Assembly (NCBI GenBank): GCA_963822485.1
Contig: CAWGHW010000031.1
Span: 1,364,001 to 1,428,000 of the forward strand
Source: DASUBV01 sp963822485
GTDB lineage: Bacteria; Actinomycetota; Actinomycetes; Streptosporangiales; Streptosporangiaceae
Direction: 5' to 3'
DNA length: 64,000 nucleotides
Shown: positions 8,895-17,304 of the stretch, piece after piece
Layout of the letters: the number at the start of each line of letters is the position of its first letter
Position numbering within the stretch: position 1 is the first letter of the stretch
Program-made: the position numbers and the translations under genes
The notes under the pieces: generated by a model
What the model saw: only the letters and a program-made list of their open reading frames with translations
What the model was told of the DNA's origin: nothing
Databases searched by the model: none

Positions 8895-10598
8895 TCGAAT
8901 GTCCAGTTACCGGGGAGCGTCAGCGGTCCGTACGACGCCAGCCCGGCGCGGGCCGCGAGCCGCCAGGCCGGGCCCCAGCCGTCGGCCAGCAGGCTGGCCG
9001 CCGCGGCGCCGTGGCTCTCGCTGGATCCGGCCGGGCGGAGCCGGTCGACCGGGCTGACCCGCGGGTAGACGCGCAGCGGCGCCCGCTCGGGCAGCCCGGC
9101 CCGGCGGCGGGCGATGGCGGCCGCCTCGTCCAGCCCGCCCAGCTCGTCGACCAGGCCGTTGGCCAGGGCGTCAGCGCCGGTCCAGACCCGGCCCCTGGCC
9201 AGTTCGTGCACCCGCTCGGGGGTCATCCGGCGGCCCTGCGCCACCTTGCCGGTGAAATCGGCGTAGATGTGGTCCAGGTGCTCGCTGATCAGCGCCCACT
9301 CGTCCTCGGTGAACGGCCTGAGCTGGGAGAACATCGCCGCGTGGGCGCCCTGGATGATCGAGTCGCTGCTCACCCCGGCCCGGCCGAGGGCCTCGCCGAG
9401 CACCGCCTTGCCCTCCAGCACGCCGATCGAGCCGGTGATCGTGCCGGGCTGGGCCACGATGACGTCGGCGGCCATGGCGATGTAGTAACCGCCGGAGGCG
9501 GCCACGTCGCTCATCGAGACCACCACCGGCTTGCCCGCCGCGCGGGCCCGGACGACCTCGCGCCAGATGGTGTCCGAGGCGACGTAGGAGCCGCCGGGGC
9601 TGTTCACCCGCAGCACGATGGCCCTGGCCTGGTCGTCGGCGGTGGCGGTGCGGAGGGCGGCGGAGATGGTGTCCGAGCCCATGGCGCCGCCCGACAGCGG
9701 GCCGCGGCCGCTGCGGCCGCGCCGGATCGGGCCGGTCGCGTAGATCAGCGCCAGGCCGGCCTCGCGGGAGACCGGCAGCTTGCGGGCCCGCTCGGCCAGG
9801 GCCCGGCTGCGCTGGTAGCGGCGTCAGGTAGAGCAGGGTCGCACCCTCGCCGGCCTGCTGGCGAATGCTGGTGTAGACCTCGTCGCGGTAGCCGAGCGTG
9901 TCGACCAGGCCGGCGTCCAGGGCCTGGCTGGCCAGGAACGGGCCGCGGTCGATGAGCTCGCCCACCTGCCCGGGGTCCAGGCCGCGGCGCTCGGCGATCG
10001 CGCTGGCCAGCTGCTCGGTGACCGAGGCGGTCATCCGCTCGGTCTCCTCCCTGGCCGGGGCGGAGAAGCCGTGCTCGGTGAGCTGCTCGGCGGCGCTCTT
10101 GTACTCGTGCCGCTTGCCGACCTGGAAGTCGGCGCCGAGCTTGTCGAGCGCGCCGCGCAGGAAGATCCGCTCCACGGCGATGCCGGTCAGCCCGAGGTCA
10201 CCGGAGGGCTGCAGGCAGATGGTGTCGAACGCGGTGGCCAGGTAGTAGGCCACGTTGGCGGCGGAGAACTCGCCGAACGACTCGGCCCAGGCCACCGTCA
10301 CCTTGCCCGCCTCGGCGAACTCGCGGACGGCCTGGCGCAGCTCCTGGACGATGCCCAGGCCGATGGGCCGGCCGCCCACCTTGACCACCAGGGCCCGGAC
10401 CCGGCTGTCGCGGCTCGCCCGGCGCAGCCCGTCCAGCACGTCGGCCAGGACCAGCCGGTGCCGGGCCATGACGGCCGACACCGGATCGGAGGGCCGGGTC
10501 TCGGTCAGGCCGTCGCTCAGGTCGAGTTCGAGGATCAGCGGCGCGGTCCGCTGCTGGCGCAGCCGGGTCAGGGCGGCGGCGATCATCTGGTCTGGCAT
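8891..10598 (-). CDS. sppA: Signal peptide peptidase SppA, 67K-type, interrupted by one frameshift
   Basis: Membrane-associated serine protease that cleaves leftover signal peptides. The first frame (from 10598) holds the N-terminal half-domain with the catalytic Lys region GKRHEYKSAAEQ. The second frame (to 8891) holds the C-terminal half with NSPGGS and the Ser-bearing SDVAASGGYY segment. Reading changes frame near 9821: one extra base between a Thr codon and the expected Arg-Tyr-Gln-Arg continuation. Removing it gives one uninterrupted protein of about 568 residues, the double-domain SppA size. No N-terminal membrane helix is evident. It overlaps the flavin reductase by four bases. One indel in otherwise conserved sequence suggests a sequencing error rather than a dead gene. 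Confidence 0.85.
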
Positions 10599-10622
10599 GG
10601 GTTCAGGCTATCGTCGGCCTCG

Positions 10623-11551
10623 ATGGCTAGTCGCGATGGCAACGGGTGGGTCCGCTGTTCCCTGGGACACCGGCACTGGGGCAAGTTCGGCGCGGCCGGG
10701 CTGCTGGCCTATGCCGGCGAGCCCGATGAGACCCAGATCCTGCTCCAGCGCCGGGTGGCGTGGAGTCACTACGGCGGCACGTGGGGGCTGCCGGGCGGCG
10801 CGGCCGACAGCCACGAGACCCCCGTCGAAGCGGCGCTGCGGGAGGCCGCCGAGGAGTGCGGCGTCCCGCCCGACGCGGTCGTGGTCCACGGGATCTACAC
10901 CGACGACCACGGCGGCTGGGCCTACCACACCGTCTTCGCCAGGGCCGCGGCCCCGTTCGCGGCCTACCCGGCCAGCGAGGAGACCGACGACGTCGACTGG
11001 GTCCCGGCCGACCGGGCGGCCGAGCTGGACCTGCATCCAGGGCTGGCCGCGCACTGGGCCGAGCTGCGGGCCGGGCTGCTGCCGCTGACGGTCATCGTGG
11101 ACGCGGCCAACGTGGTCGGCTCGCGGCCGGACGGCTGGTGGCGGGACCGGGCCGGGGCGGCCCGGCGGCTGGTTTCGGGGGTGACCGCGCTGGCCGGGGC
11201 CGGGGTGACGGGCGTGCCCGGCCGGGCTGGGGCTGCCGAGCCCGGCTCGCTGGCTGCCCGACTACGTGGTCGTGCTCGAAGGCCAGGCCAAAGCCGCCGT
11301 TCCCGAGGGTTCCGGACTGGATGGGGCGGCTGGTGCGCTGGGCTAGGCGCTGGGCTGGACGGAGCCGGGACCGGCGGATGCGGGTGGTGGGCGCGCCTGG
11401 TTCTGGCGATGACACGATCGCCGAGCTGGCCGGCGAGCTGCCCGGCCGCCGGCTGGTCGTCACCGCCGACCGCGAGCTGCGGGGCCGCTGCGAGGCGGCC
11501 GGGGCCCTGGTCACCGGCCCCCGCTGGCTGACCGAGCGGCTGGACGGCTGA
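10623..11551 (+). CDS. Nudix hydrolase fused to a NYN/PIN-like domain, with two frameshifts
   Basis: The N-terminal half (residues about 1-155) is a Nudix domain with a canonical box: GLPGGAADSHE, then REAAEECGV. The C-terminal half starts TVIVDAANVVGSRPDG and ends with GSGDD, VVTADRELR and a GPRWL motif. These Asp-containing blocks resemble NYN/PIN-type nucleases such as the YacP family. Two frame changes are needed, near 11212 and between 11335 and 11378; the middle frame supplies ARWLPDYVVVLEGQAK. Corrected length is about 308 residues. The stop is 2 bp before the P450 start, suggesting an operon. Substrates are unknown. Multiple +1 shifts in Gly/Arg-rich DNA suggest base-calling error, but a real pseudogene cannot be excluded. 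Confidence 0.75.
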
Positions 11552-11552
11552 C

Positions 11553-12839
11553 GTGCCGGTTCCATCCCGGGCCTTCCCGATCGGGCGGTCGGTGACCATC
11601 GCCCAGCTCACCGAGGACCCGCATCCCGTGCTGGCCCGGCTCCAGGCCCGCGAGCCGGTCTCCTGGCTCCCGGCCCTCGGCGGCTGGCTGGTGACCCGGC
11701 GCGACCTCGTCGAGCAGGTGCTGCGCGACCCCGACGGCTTCACCGTCGACGACCCGCGGTTCACCACCGCCCGGGTCGTCGGGCCCAGCATGCTGTCCCT
11801 GGACGGGACCGAGCACCGGCGGCACCGCGACCCCTTCGCCCACGCCCTGCGGCGCGGCGACATCAGCGCCGACCTGGCCGCGTTCACCGCCAGCGAGGCC
11901 GGCCGGCTGGTGGCCGCGCTGGCCGGAGCCGACACTTCCGGGCCTGGAGCTGGCCGGGCTGAGCTGCGGCGCGGGCTGGCCGGGCCGCTGGCCGTGGCCG
12001 TCATGAAGGAAGTGCTCGGCCTGGCCGACACCGACCCGGCCGTCCTGCTGACCTGGTACGACGCGATCGTGGCCGGCGTCTCCGCCCTGACCGCCGCGAA
12101 CGCCCCGGCCGACGGCGGATCCGTGGTCAGCCGGGCCACGTCGCCCGTCGCCCCGCCACCCCCCGCTGGCACCAGCGCCGAGGTGCCCGAGGCCGCCGTC
12201 GCCGCCTTCGCCGAGCTGCGCGCCTCCCTGGTCGCCGCCATCGAGCGGCCCGGGGCGTCATCGCTGCTGGCCGTGGCCGCCCAGACCGCCGGCCTGGCCG
12301 TCGGCGAGGTCGTGTCCAACGCCGCCGTCATGCTGTTCGGCGGCATCGAGACCACCGAGGGCATGATCTGCAACGCCGTCCGGCACCTGCTCACCAGCCC
12401 CGATCAGGCCAGTGACCTGGACGCCGACCGGTCCCTGCTGGACGGCGCCATGGACGAGTCGCTCCGGCTGGAGCCCGCCGCCGCCGTCGTGGACCGGTAC
12501 GCCACCGCGAGCGCCCGGCTGGGGGAGGCGGACATCTCCGGCGGCGACCTGGTCGTCGTCTCGCTGGCCGGGGCCAACCGGGATCCGGGCGTGTTCCCGG
12601 CGCCGGACCGGTTCGACATCCGGCGGCCGAACGCGCGGCAGAACCTGGGCTTCGCGCTGGGCCCGCACTTCTGCGTCGGCGCTCAGCTGGCCCGGATGGA
12701 GACCCGCGCCGCGATCACGACGCTGCTGGACCGCCTGCCGGGGCTGCGCCTGGACCCGGAGCAACTCGCCGCCCCACGCGGCCTGGTGTTCCGCAAGCCG
12801 CCTGCCCTGCACGTCCGCTGGAACGCATCGGCCACCTAG
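11553..12839 (+). CDS. Cytochrome P450
   Basis: A soluble 428-residue bacterial P450. The I-helix oxygen-binding motif is LFGGIETTEG (E266, T267-T268 region), the K-helix EXXR is E302-R305, and the haem loop FALGPHFCVGAQLAR places the proximal cysteine at C374. A Pro/Ala/Thr-rich insertion lies around residues 185-215. Short length and no membrane anchor fit class I enzymes served by a ferredoxin, none of which is nearby. The start GTG 11553 follows the Nudix-NYN gene by two bases. The substrate cannot be told; there is no biosynthetic cluster beside it. A nested-dyad element begins 9 bp after its stop. Confidence 0.93.
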   Translation: MPVPSRAFPIGRSVTIAQLTEDPHPVLARLQAREPVSWLPALGGWLVTRRDLVEQVLRDPDGFTVDDPRFTTARVVGPSMLSLDGTEHRRHRDPFAHALRRGDISADLAAFTASEAGRLVAALAGADTSGPGAGRAELRRGLAGPLAVAVMKEVLGLADTDPAVLLTWYDAIVAGVSALTAANAPADGGSVVSRATSPVAPPPPAGTSAEVPEAAVAAFAELRASLVAAIERPGASSLLAVAAQTAGLAVGEVVSNAAVMLFGGIETTEGMICNAVRHLLTSPDQASDLDADRSLLDGAMDESLRLEPAAAVVDRYATASARLGEADISGGDLVVVSLAGANRDPGVFPAPDRFDIRRPNARQNLGFALGPHFCVGAQLARMETRAAITTLLDRLPGLRLDPEQLAAPRGLVFRKPPALHVRWNASAT

Positions 12840-12847
12840 CGCTTCTC

Positions 12848-12916
12848 CGCGTTTCCGCGGAAACGTGCCGAGCACTTGCGTGACGCACTTGCGGGAGACG
12901 TTTCCGCGGAAACGCG
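12848..12916. repeat. Nested dyad element: two palindromes forming a larger inverted repeat
   Basis: A 19-bp arm at 12848-12866 is repeated inverted at 12898-12916. Each arm itself contains the perfect 16-bp palindrome CGTTTCCGCGGAAACG (12850-12865 and 12899-12914). The whole structure is symmetric about base 12882, where a smaller dyad TGCGT-G-ACGCA sits. GCACTTGCG also occurs twice between the arms as a direct repeat. It lies between the P450 stop and the Hxs cassette. It could be a bidirectional terminator, a protein-binding site, or the edge of a mobile element. Confidence 0.85.
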
Positions 12917-13081
12917 AGCCCGGGCCCTGGCCATCGGCCCATCCAGGAGCCCTGGCCGCCCCGGCCGGGGCCACGATGTGTCAGGGAGCCGCGCTCGGAT
13001 ATCGGAGCTCATCAATCGGGAATTGGTTGATTATGGCTCTTCGGCGGTCCGGGATGGGCCAATCTGATATGTTCTTCGGCT

Positions 13082-13681
13082 ATGAGGCGGCCGCCAATCC
13101 TTCCCCTAGGCGCTGCTGTTGCCGCTGTAGCGCTGACCGCCTCGCCGGGAATCGCGGCGGCGAATCCGGTGGAAAAGCACGGCGACAGCGGATTAGTATC
13201 CTTCCCGCTCCTCGCCTTGCGTGCAGGCGGCGGCCACGCCGTCGCCGACAGCCATTACTCGCATTCTTCCCATAGCAGTCATTCATCCCATAGCTCGCAC
13301 CAATCCCATTACTCGGGCTCGCATAATTCGCACGCCTCGCATCTCTCCCACTCGTCGCATTTCTCCTCGAGTCCGGGATCGCCCACCCCGTCGCCGACGC
13401 CGACCGTCACATCGAGTTCGTCGGCGCCGCCCGCCGCGCACCGCCATCACCGGCGCCACCACAAGCGGCCACACCACCATGCGCACGCGGTCGCGTCTAC
13501 CTCGGCCAGCGCGAGCGCGAGTTCATCGCCGACGCCCACAACGTCGAGCCCCATCACCTCGATTAACACCCATACTGCGGCTGACGACTACGGGCTCGCG
13601 GAGGGCCTCGGCGTAGTGGTCATCGTGGTCGGCGGCGTCACCTACATCCTGATCCGCCGCCGCCGGCGGCCGCAGCGGTGA
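13082..13681 (+). CDS. hxsA: HxsA-like His-Xaa-Ser repeat precursor, membrane-anchored
   Basis: A 199-residue candidate substrate of the two radical SAM enzymes downstream. Residues 1-27 form a signal peptide ending Gly-Ile-Ala-Ala-Ala. Residues 58-95 hold 12 His-Xaa-Ser triplets (HYS, HSS x4, HQS, HYS, then one GS break, HNS, HAS, HLS, HSS, HFS). A Pro/Ser/Thr linker follows, then a His/Arg cluster (120-136), a second Ser/Ala/Thr linker, a membrane helix (about 174-191) and an RRRRRPQR tail. The repeats would therefore lie outside the cell. His-Xaa-Ser repeats next to paired radical SAM genes define the known Hxs family; the C-terminal anchor is an added feature here. Codon use is visibly more A/T-rich than in flanking genes. 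The chemistry of modification is not inferable. Confidence 0.85.
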   Translation: MRRPPILPLGAAVAAVALTASPGIAAANPVEKHGDSGLVSFPLLALRAGGGHAVADSHYSHSSHSSHSSHSSHQSHYSGSHNSHASHLSHSSHFSSSPGSPTPSPTPTVTSSSSAPPAAHRHHRRHHKRPHHHAHAVASTSASASASSSPTPTTSSPITSINTHTAADDYGLAEGLGVVVIVVGGVTYILIRRRRRPQR

Positions 13682-13687
13682 GCGGCT

Positions 13688-14050
13688 ATGTCATCGGATG
13701 CTGAAGACGTTCAGATCGCCTTTGACCAGGCCACTACGGAGCTGGACGCCCTGCAGCGAGCCGCCTACGCCGTGGCGGACCAGATGACGGTCGAAATCAG
13801 AGCGACTGGTACCGAGTACCTCTGCTCTCTGTTCGGCCGGGGACCAGATGCTGACCCGCAAGATCTCAAGCACCGCATCAGAAGCGAGGTCATCGACCAG
13901 ACACTGCGGTTGCGTATCGGCCGCGAGACCGAGCCGCTGCGGAACTTGATCTTCGCGCTGGCGTTCTCGCGTACCGGCCTGGCTGACGATGACCCGGCAG
14001 ATGCGCACCCGGCCGGACCCGGCCGGGACGGTGAGGACCAGCCCGGATGA
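13688..14050 (+). CDS. hxsD: Hxs system protein HxsD
   Basis: A 120-residue cytosolic protein. The segment EVIDQTLRLRIGRETEPLRNLIFALAF (positions about 63-89) fits the pattern of HxsD, the small conserved protein of His-Xaa-Ser systems (family hallmark: an N/I-D-Q/Y-x-LR block followed by I-x-x-x-T-x-x-IR). No catalytic motif is seen; one Cys is present at 46. The C-terminal 25 residues are Asp/Pro/Gly-rich and look disordered. It begins 6 bp after hxsA and its stop overlaps the hxsB start (ATGA), so A-D-B-C is one transcript. A precursor-binding or chaperone role is a guess by analogy with other peptide-modification systems. Confidence 0.8.
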   Translation: MSSDAEDVQIAFDQATTELDALQRAAYAVADQMTVEIRATGTEYLCSLFGRGPDADPQDLKHRIRSEVIDQTLRLRIGRETEPLRNLIFALAFSRTGLADDDPADAHPAGPGRDGEDQPG

Positions 14051-15501
14051 GAATGCGCCTGGAGCAGCGAGCGTCGCACGTGGCGCCGGCGGGCTGGCAG
14101 CTGCTGCCCATGCGGTTCCATCGCCTGGACGCCGACAGCATTCTGGTCACCAACCTGGTCGGCGAGCATCTGTTCGTAACGGAGACCCAGCTGCTTTCCG
14201 TAGTGGACGGGACATGCGCCGATCAGGACCTGCTCGCCCGACTCCGCGCGAAGCACCTCATCCAGCTGCCGGGCGAGCGGCTGCCCGCGGAACTGCTGGC
14301 CATAAAGATCCGCACCCGGCTGCGTCGCCTTCCCGACTCGACCGGCCTGCACATCTTCGTAGTGACTCTCCGGTGCGAGCACACGTGCCGGTACTGCCAG
14401 GTCTCGCGCCAGTCATCGGCCAAAAGCGAGTTCGACATGAGCGAGGCAACCGCGCAGCGGGCACTGCGGCTCGCGTTTCGCTCACCGTCGCCGCACCTGA
14501 AGATCGAATTCCAGGGCGGCGAGCCGCTGCTTAATTTCGCGATGGTGCGGTGGATCGTACGTGAAGCACGCCGAATGAACGCCGAGTACGGCAAGAACCT
14601 CGCCTTTGTCATCGCCACCAACCTGGCGCTGCTGGATGACGACATCCTGCGATTTTGCGCCGAGGAGGATATTTACTTCTCCACTTCCATCGACGGGCCG
14701 TCTGACCTGCATAACGGCAACCGCCGGCGACCGGGGCAAGATAGCTGGCAGCGCACGGTGGTCGGGATCCGGGCGGTGCAGGAGGCGCTCGGCCCCGACC
14801 GGGTAAGCGCCCTGATGACCACCACCGAGGCGAGCCTGGACCGGCCCGAGGAGATCATCGACACGTATGCCAATCTCGGACTGCGCCATGTATTCCTGCG
14901 GCCCATCTCGCCCTATGGCTTCGCGCTGCGCCGACGCGCGGGAGCCGGCTACGACGTAGCGCGATGGCTGGAGTTCTACGAGGCGGGGCTCGACCACGTC
15001 ATCGACCTGAACCGGCGTGGACTGCCGATGGTCGAGAACTACGCGGCCATCGTGGCCAAGAAGATGTTCACGAATGACGATCCGGGATATGTCGACCTGA
15101 CCTCGCCGGCCGGGATCGGCCTCGGGGCGCTCGTCTACAACTACGACGGTGACGTCTACGCCTCGGACGAGGGCCGGATGCTGGCCGAGATGAACGATCA
15201 CACGTTCCGGCTCGGGAACGTCGCGGACAGCTCCTACGCCGACATCATGCTCTCCGACAAGCTGCTTGATCCGCTCGAAGAGTCGTTCACGCTGAGCGTT
15301 CCCATGTGCAGCACGTGTGCGTTCGAGCCCTACTGCGGGGCCGACCCGGTCTTCCACCACGCAACGATGAACGATGCCGTCGGTCACAAGGCCCTGTCGG
15401 CCTTCTGCCAGCGCAACATGGGCGTATTTGAGGCCATCTTGAGGCGAGCCCGCGACGATGCCTTCGCCCGTGACCTCCTCTGGCGCTGGGGCCAGCGGTG
15501 A
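14047..15501 (+). CDS. hxsB: Radical SAM maturase HxsB
   Basis: A 484-residue radical SAM enzyme. The N-terminal 100 residues are the HxsB-type leader region (LLPMRFHRLDADSILVTNLVGE). The SAM-cluster motif CEHTCRYC gives C110, C114, C117; EFQGGEPL is the GGE SAM-binding motif. The C-terminal SPASM-type domain has CSTCAFEPYCGADPVFH and a later FC, which could ligate auxiliary Fe-S clusters. It should act in the cytosol on the unprocessed HxsA precursor, and it overlaps both neighbours by four bases. Assignment to HxsB rests on this architecture together with the paired HxsC, HxsD and His-Xaa-Ser precursor. The reaction is not predictable from sequence. Confidence 0.9.
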   Translation: MRMRLEQRASHVAPAGWQLLPMRFHRLDADSILVTNLVGEHLFVTETQLLSVVDGTCADQDLLARLRAKHLIQLPGERLPAELLAIKIRTRLRRLPDSTGLHIFVVTLRCEHTCRYCQVSRQSSAKSEFDMSEATAQRALRLAFRSPSPHLKIEFQGGEPLLNFAMVRWIVREARRMNAEYGKNLAFVIATNLALLDDDILRFCAEEDIYFSTSIDGPSDLHNGNRRRPGQDSWQRTVVGIRAVQEALGPDRVSALMTTTEASLDRPEEIIDTYANLGLRHVFLRPISPYGFALRRRAGAGYDVARWLEFYEAGLDHVIDLNRRGLPMVENYAAIVAKKMFTNDDPGYVDLTSPAGIGLGALVYNYDGDVYASDEGRMLAEMNDHTFRLGNVADSSYADIMLSDKLLDPLEESFTLSVPMCSTCAFEPYCGADPVFHHATMNDAVGHKALSAFCQRNMGVFEAILRRARDDAFARDLLWRWGQR

Positions 15502-16661
15502 TACCACTATCCGGCCGAACTAAGCCGAGCGGGCTGACCAGCCCTCTGCACCCGGACCTCTGGCGCGTAGGCGCGCCCGGTGACCCGCCCGCCAGCCAGC
15601 CGGTGGCCTGCCTCGTGCCCGATCGCGACGCGATGGACGGCATCGTAGTGCCTGGTCACCAGCTCTACCTGACTCATGCCTCGGGAGCCGCCCTGCCGGG
15701 CCCGGCGCTTCAGCTGCCGACCGCCCTGCGGCATCTAGTACCCGGCGACATCATCGGCGTGACGAGCGACGGGAGCCGGGTGAGCGTCCTGTGGAAGAGC
15801 ACCGCCACCCATAACAGCCTGCTGCTCACTGAGCAGTGCGACAACTACTGCCTGATGTGCTCGCAGCCGCCGAAGGAGCGCGACGACGCCTGGCTGTTCG
15901 AGCGGGCCAAGGGGATCATCAGCCTGCTGCCCGCGGGGCCGCACGAGTTAGGCCTCACCGGGGGTGAGCCGTCCTTGCATGGCGATGCCCTGATCGACCT
16001 GCTTGAGCACTGCCGGGACGTCGCGCCGCAGTTGCGGTTGCACCTGCTGTCCAACGGCCGACGATTTGCTGACAGTGCCTTCAGCCGCCGTTACGCCAGC
16101 GTGGGCCTGGGCGACATCATGGTCGGCATTCCGGTATACGCGGCCGAAGCCGGGCGGCACGACTTCATCGTGCAGGCGGCCGGGGCGTTCGATGACACCA
16201 TTCGCGGCATACTCAACCTGGCCGCGCTGGGCCAGTGCGTCGAGATCCGCATCGTCGTGCAGCGTCATACGGTGCCGGTTCTCGCCGAGCTGGCCGAGTT
16301 CATCACCCGGAACCTGCCTTTTGTCGATCAGGTCGCCCTGATGGGCCTTGAGATGACCGGGCTAGCCCGGCCGAACGCGGCCGAGGTCTGGATCGATCCG
16401 GCCGACTACCAGCCCGAACTAGTCGAGGCCGCCCGCCGGCTGACCGGTGCCGGCATCGTCACCAAGATCTACAACCACCAGCTATGCGTCCTCGACGCCG
16501 AGCTGTGGCCGCTCGCGGTGCGCTCGATCAGCGACTGGAAGAACGACTATCTGGATGCCTGCCGGGACTGCGCGGCTAAGGAGGCCTGCGGTGGGGTCTT
16601 CACCACCAGCGGTCGCCGGGTCAGCGCGCACCTGCGGCCGCTCACGCTGACCGAACTGTGA
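15498..16661 (+). CDS. hxsC: Radical SAM protein HxsC
   Basis: A 387-residue second radical SAM protein of the Hxs system. The cluster motif CDNYCLMC gives C114, C118, C121, preceded by LLLTEQ; the SAM-binding LTGGEPSL motif follows. About 110 residues precede the cluster. The end has three Cys in CRDCAAKEAC (C355, C358, C364), fewer than in a full SPASM domain, suggesting one partial auxiliary cluster site. The GTG start overlaps the hxsB stop and the end overlaps the start of a truncated cupin frame. Paired, divergent radical SAM proteins acting on one precursor are the hallmark of this family. Whether both are catalytic is unknown. Confidence 0.9.
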   Translation: MIPLSGRTKPSGLTSPLHPDLWRVGAPGDPPASQPVACLVPDRDAMDGIVVPGHQLYLTHASGAALPGPALQLPTALRHLVPGDIIGVTSDGSRVSVLWKSTATHNSLLLTEQCDNYCLMCSQPPKERDDAWLFERAKGIISLLPAGPHELGLTGGEPSLHGDALIDLLEHCRDVAPQLRLHLLSNGRRFADSAFSRRYASVGLGDIMVGIPVYAAEAGRHDFIVQAAGAFDDTIRGILNLAALGQCVEIRIVVQRHTVPVLAELAEFITRNLPFVDQVALMGLEMTGLARPNAAEVWIDPADYQPELVEAARRLTGAGIVTKIYNHQLCVLDAELWPLAVRSISDWKNDYLDACRDCAAKEACGGVFTTSGRRVSAHLRPLTLTEL

Positions 16662-16897
16662 TAGCCGGGGCGCTGCGGTTCCGGTTCGCTGACGACGAGG
16701 TCATCGCCGGGGCTGGTTCCACGGTGCTGGTGCCTGCGGGAGTGGCGCATACGTTCGGGAACGCCGGGCCTGAGTCCTCGCGGTACATCATCATCCTGCC
16801 CGCCCGGCTGGATGAGATGATCAGCTTGCTGCACGAGGCCGGCCAGGCGGAGCACGCGGCTATCTACCGCAGGTATGAGTCGGAGCTCCTGGAATGA
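16658..16897 (+). CDS. Cupin C-terminal fragment
   Basis: A 79-residue frame matching only the last part of a cupin barrel. Motif 2 is present as GSTVLVPAGVAHTFGN (pattern G-x5-P-x-G-x2-H-x3-N), followed by a helix typical of small cupins (LDEMISLLHEAG). Motif 1, with the HxH...E metal ligands, is missing, so it is unlikely to bind metal alone. The only start is the GTG overlapping the hxsC stop, so it may be translated by coupling. It may be the 3' remnant of a cupin gene whose 5' part was removed when the Hxs cassette arrived, or a shortened accessory protein. Confidence 0.55.
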   Translation: MIAGALRFRFADDEVIAGAGSTVLVPAGVAHTFGNAGPESSRYIIILPARLDEMISLLHEAGQAEHAAIYRRYESELLE

Positions 16898-16911
16898 GCA
16901 GGCGGCTGCTG

Positions 16912-17232
16912 TTAGAGCACGCCTACGGCGGCCAGGATGATGATCAGGACCACGGCGGCCAGCAGCAGGCCGACGACCAGGCGGCCCGTCGTCTGCTTGC
17001 GCCCGGTCCAGGCCTCGGTGCGTGACCCGGCCAGAAGCGGGGCGCCGCCCGCGGCTCCGGCCGTCGGCTGAGAGTGGCCGCGATGGCCGTGACTGGCGCC
17101 GTGGCTGCGGGCCCCCGTTCCGCCATGTCCGTGCCCGCCGTGCCCGCCAAAGCCCCCGCCGCCGTGGCCACCGCCACCGCCGGCCCCGCCGCCGCCTCCG
17201 TGCATGGCTGCCTCCGCATCCCCGATATTCAC
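16912..17232 (-). CDS. Small Gly/His-rich protein with C-terminal membrane helix
   Basis: A 106-residue frame. Residues 10-60 are dominated by Gly and His (for example GGHGGHGHGG and SHGASHGHRGHS); residues about 84-105 form one strongly hydrophobic helix, LVVGLLLAAVVLIIILAAV. It lacks a signal peptide, so the His-rich part would be cytosolic if the helix is a tail anchor. It follows the dioxygenase gene by 72 bp on the same strand and converges on the Hxs cassette. The His-rich composition could mean metal binding. The start is uncertain (Met1 or Met10). Low complexity makes a chance frame possible, but the clean terminal helix argues for a real gene. Confidence 0.5.
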   Translation of the reverse strand: MNIGDAEAAMHGGGGGAGGGGGHGGGGFGGHGGHGHGGTGARSHGASHGHRGHSQPTAGAAGGAPLLAGSRTEAWTGRKQTTGRLVVGLLLAAVVLIIILAAVGVL

Positions 17233-17304
17233 GGCCCGCTCCCATCATGCGGCCTTTACCCCGGATTAGCCATATATCGGCGGCTCGCCATGAGGGATGC
17301 GGTG

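Noticed and set aside
12850..12914. Terminal inverted repeats of an insertion sequence
   Set aside because: The two arms are only 31 bp apart with no transposase and no target duplication; a regulatory or structural element is simpler, although an edge of a mobile unit remains possible.
12840..13081. A missing 5' half of the truncated cupin upstream of hxsA
   Set aside because: I looked for an HxH...E cupin motif between the P450 stop and hxsA in all frames and saw none, so a simple split of one cupin gene by the cassette is not supported by this window.
14482..15507. Minus-strand open frame opposite hxsB
   Set aside because: No motif and no ribosome site; hxsB on the other strand has a full set of radical SAM motifs.
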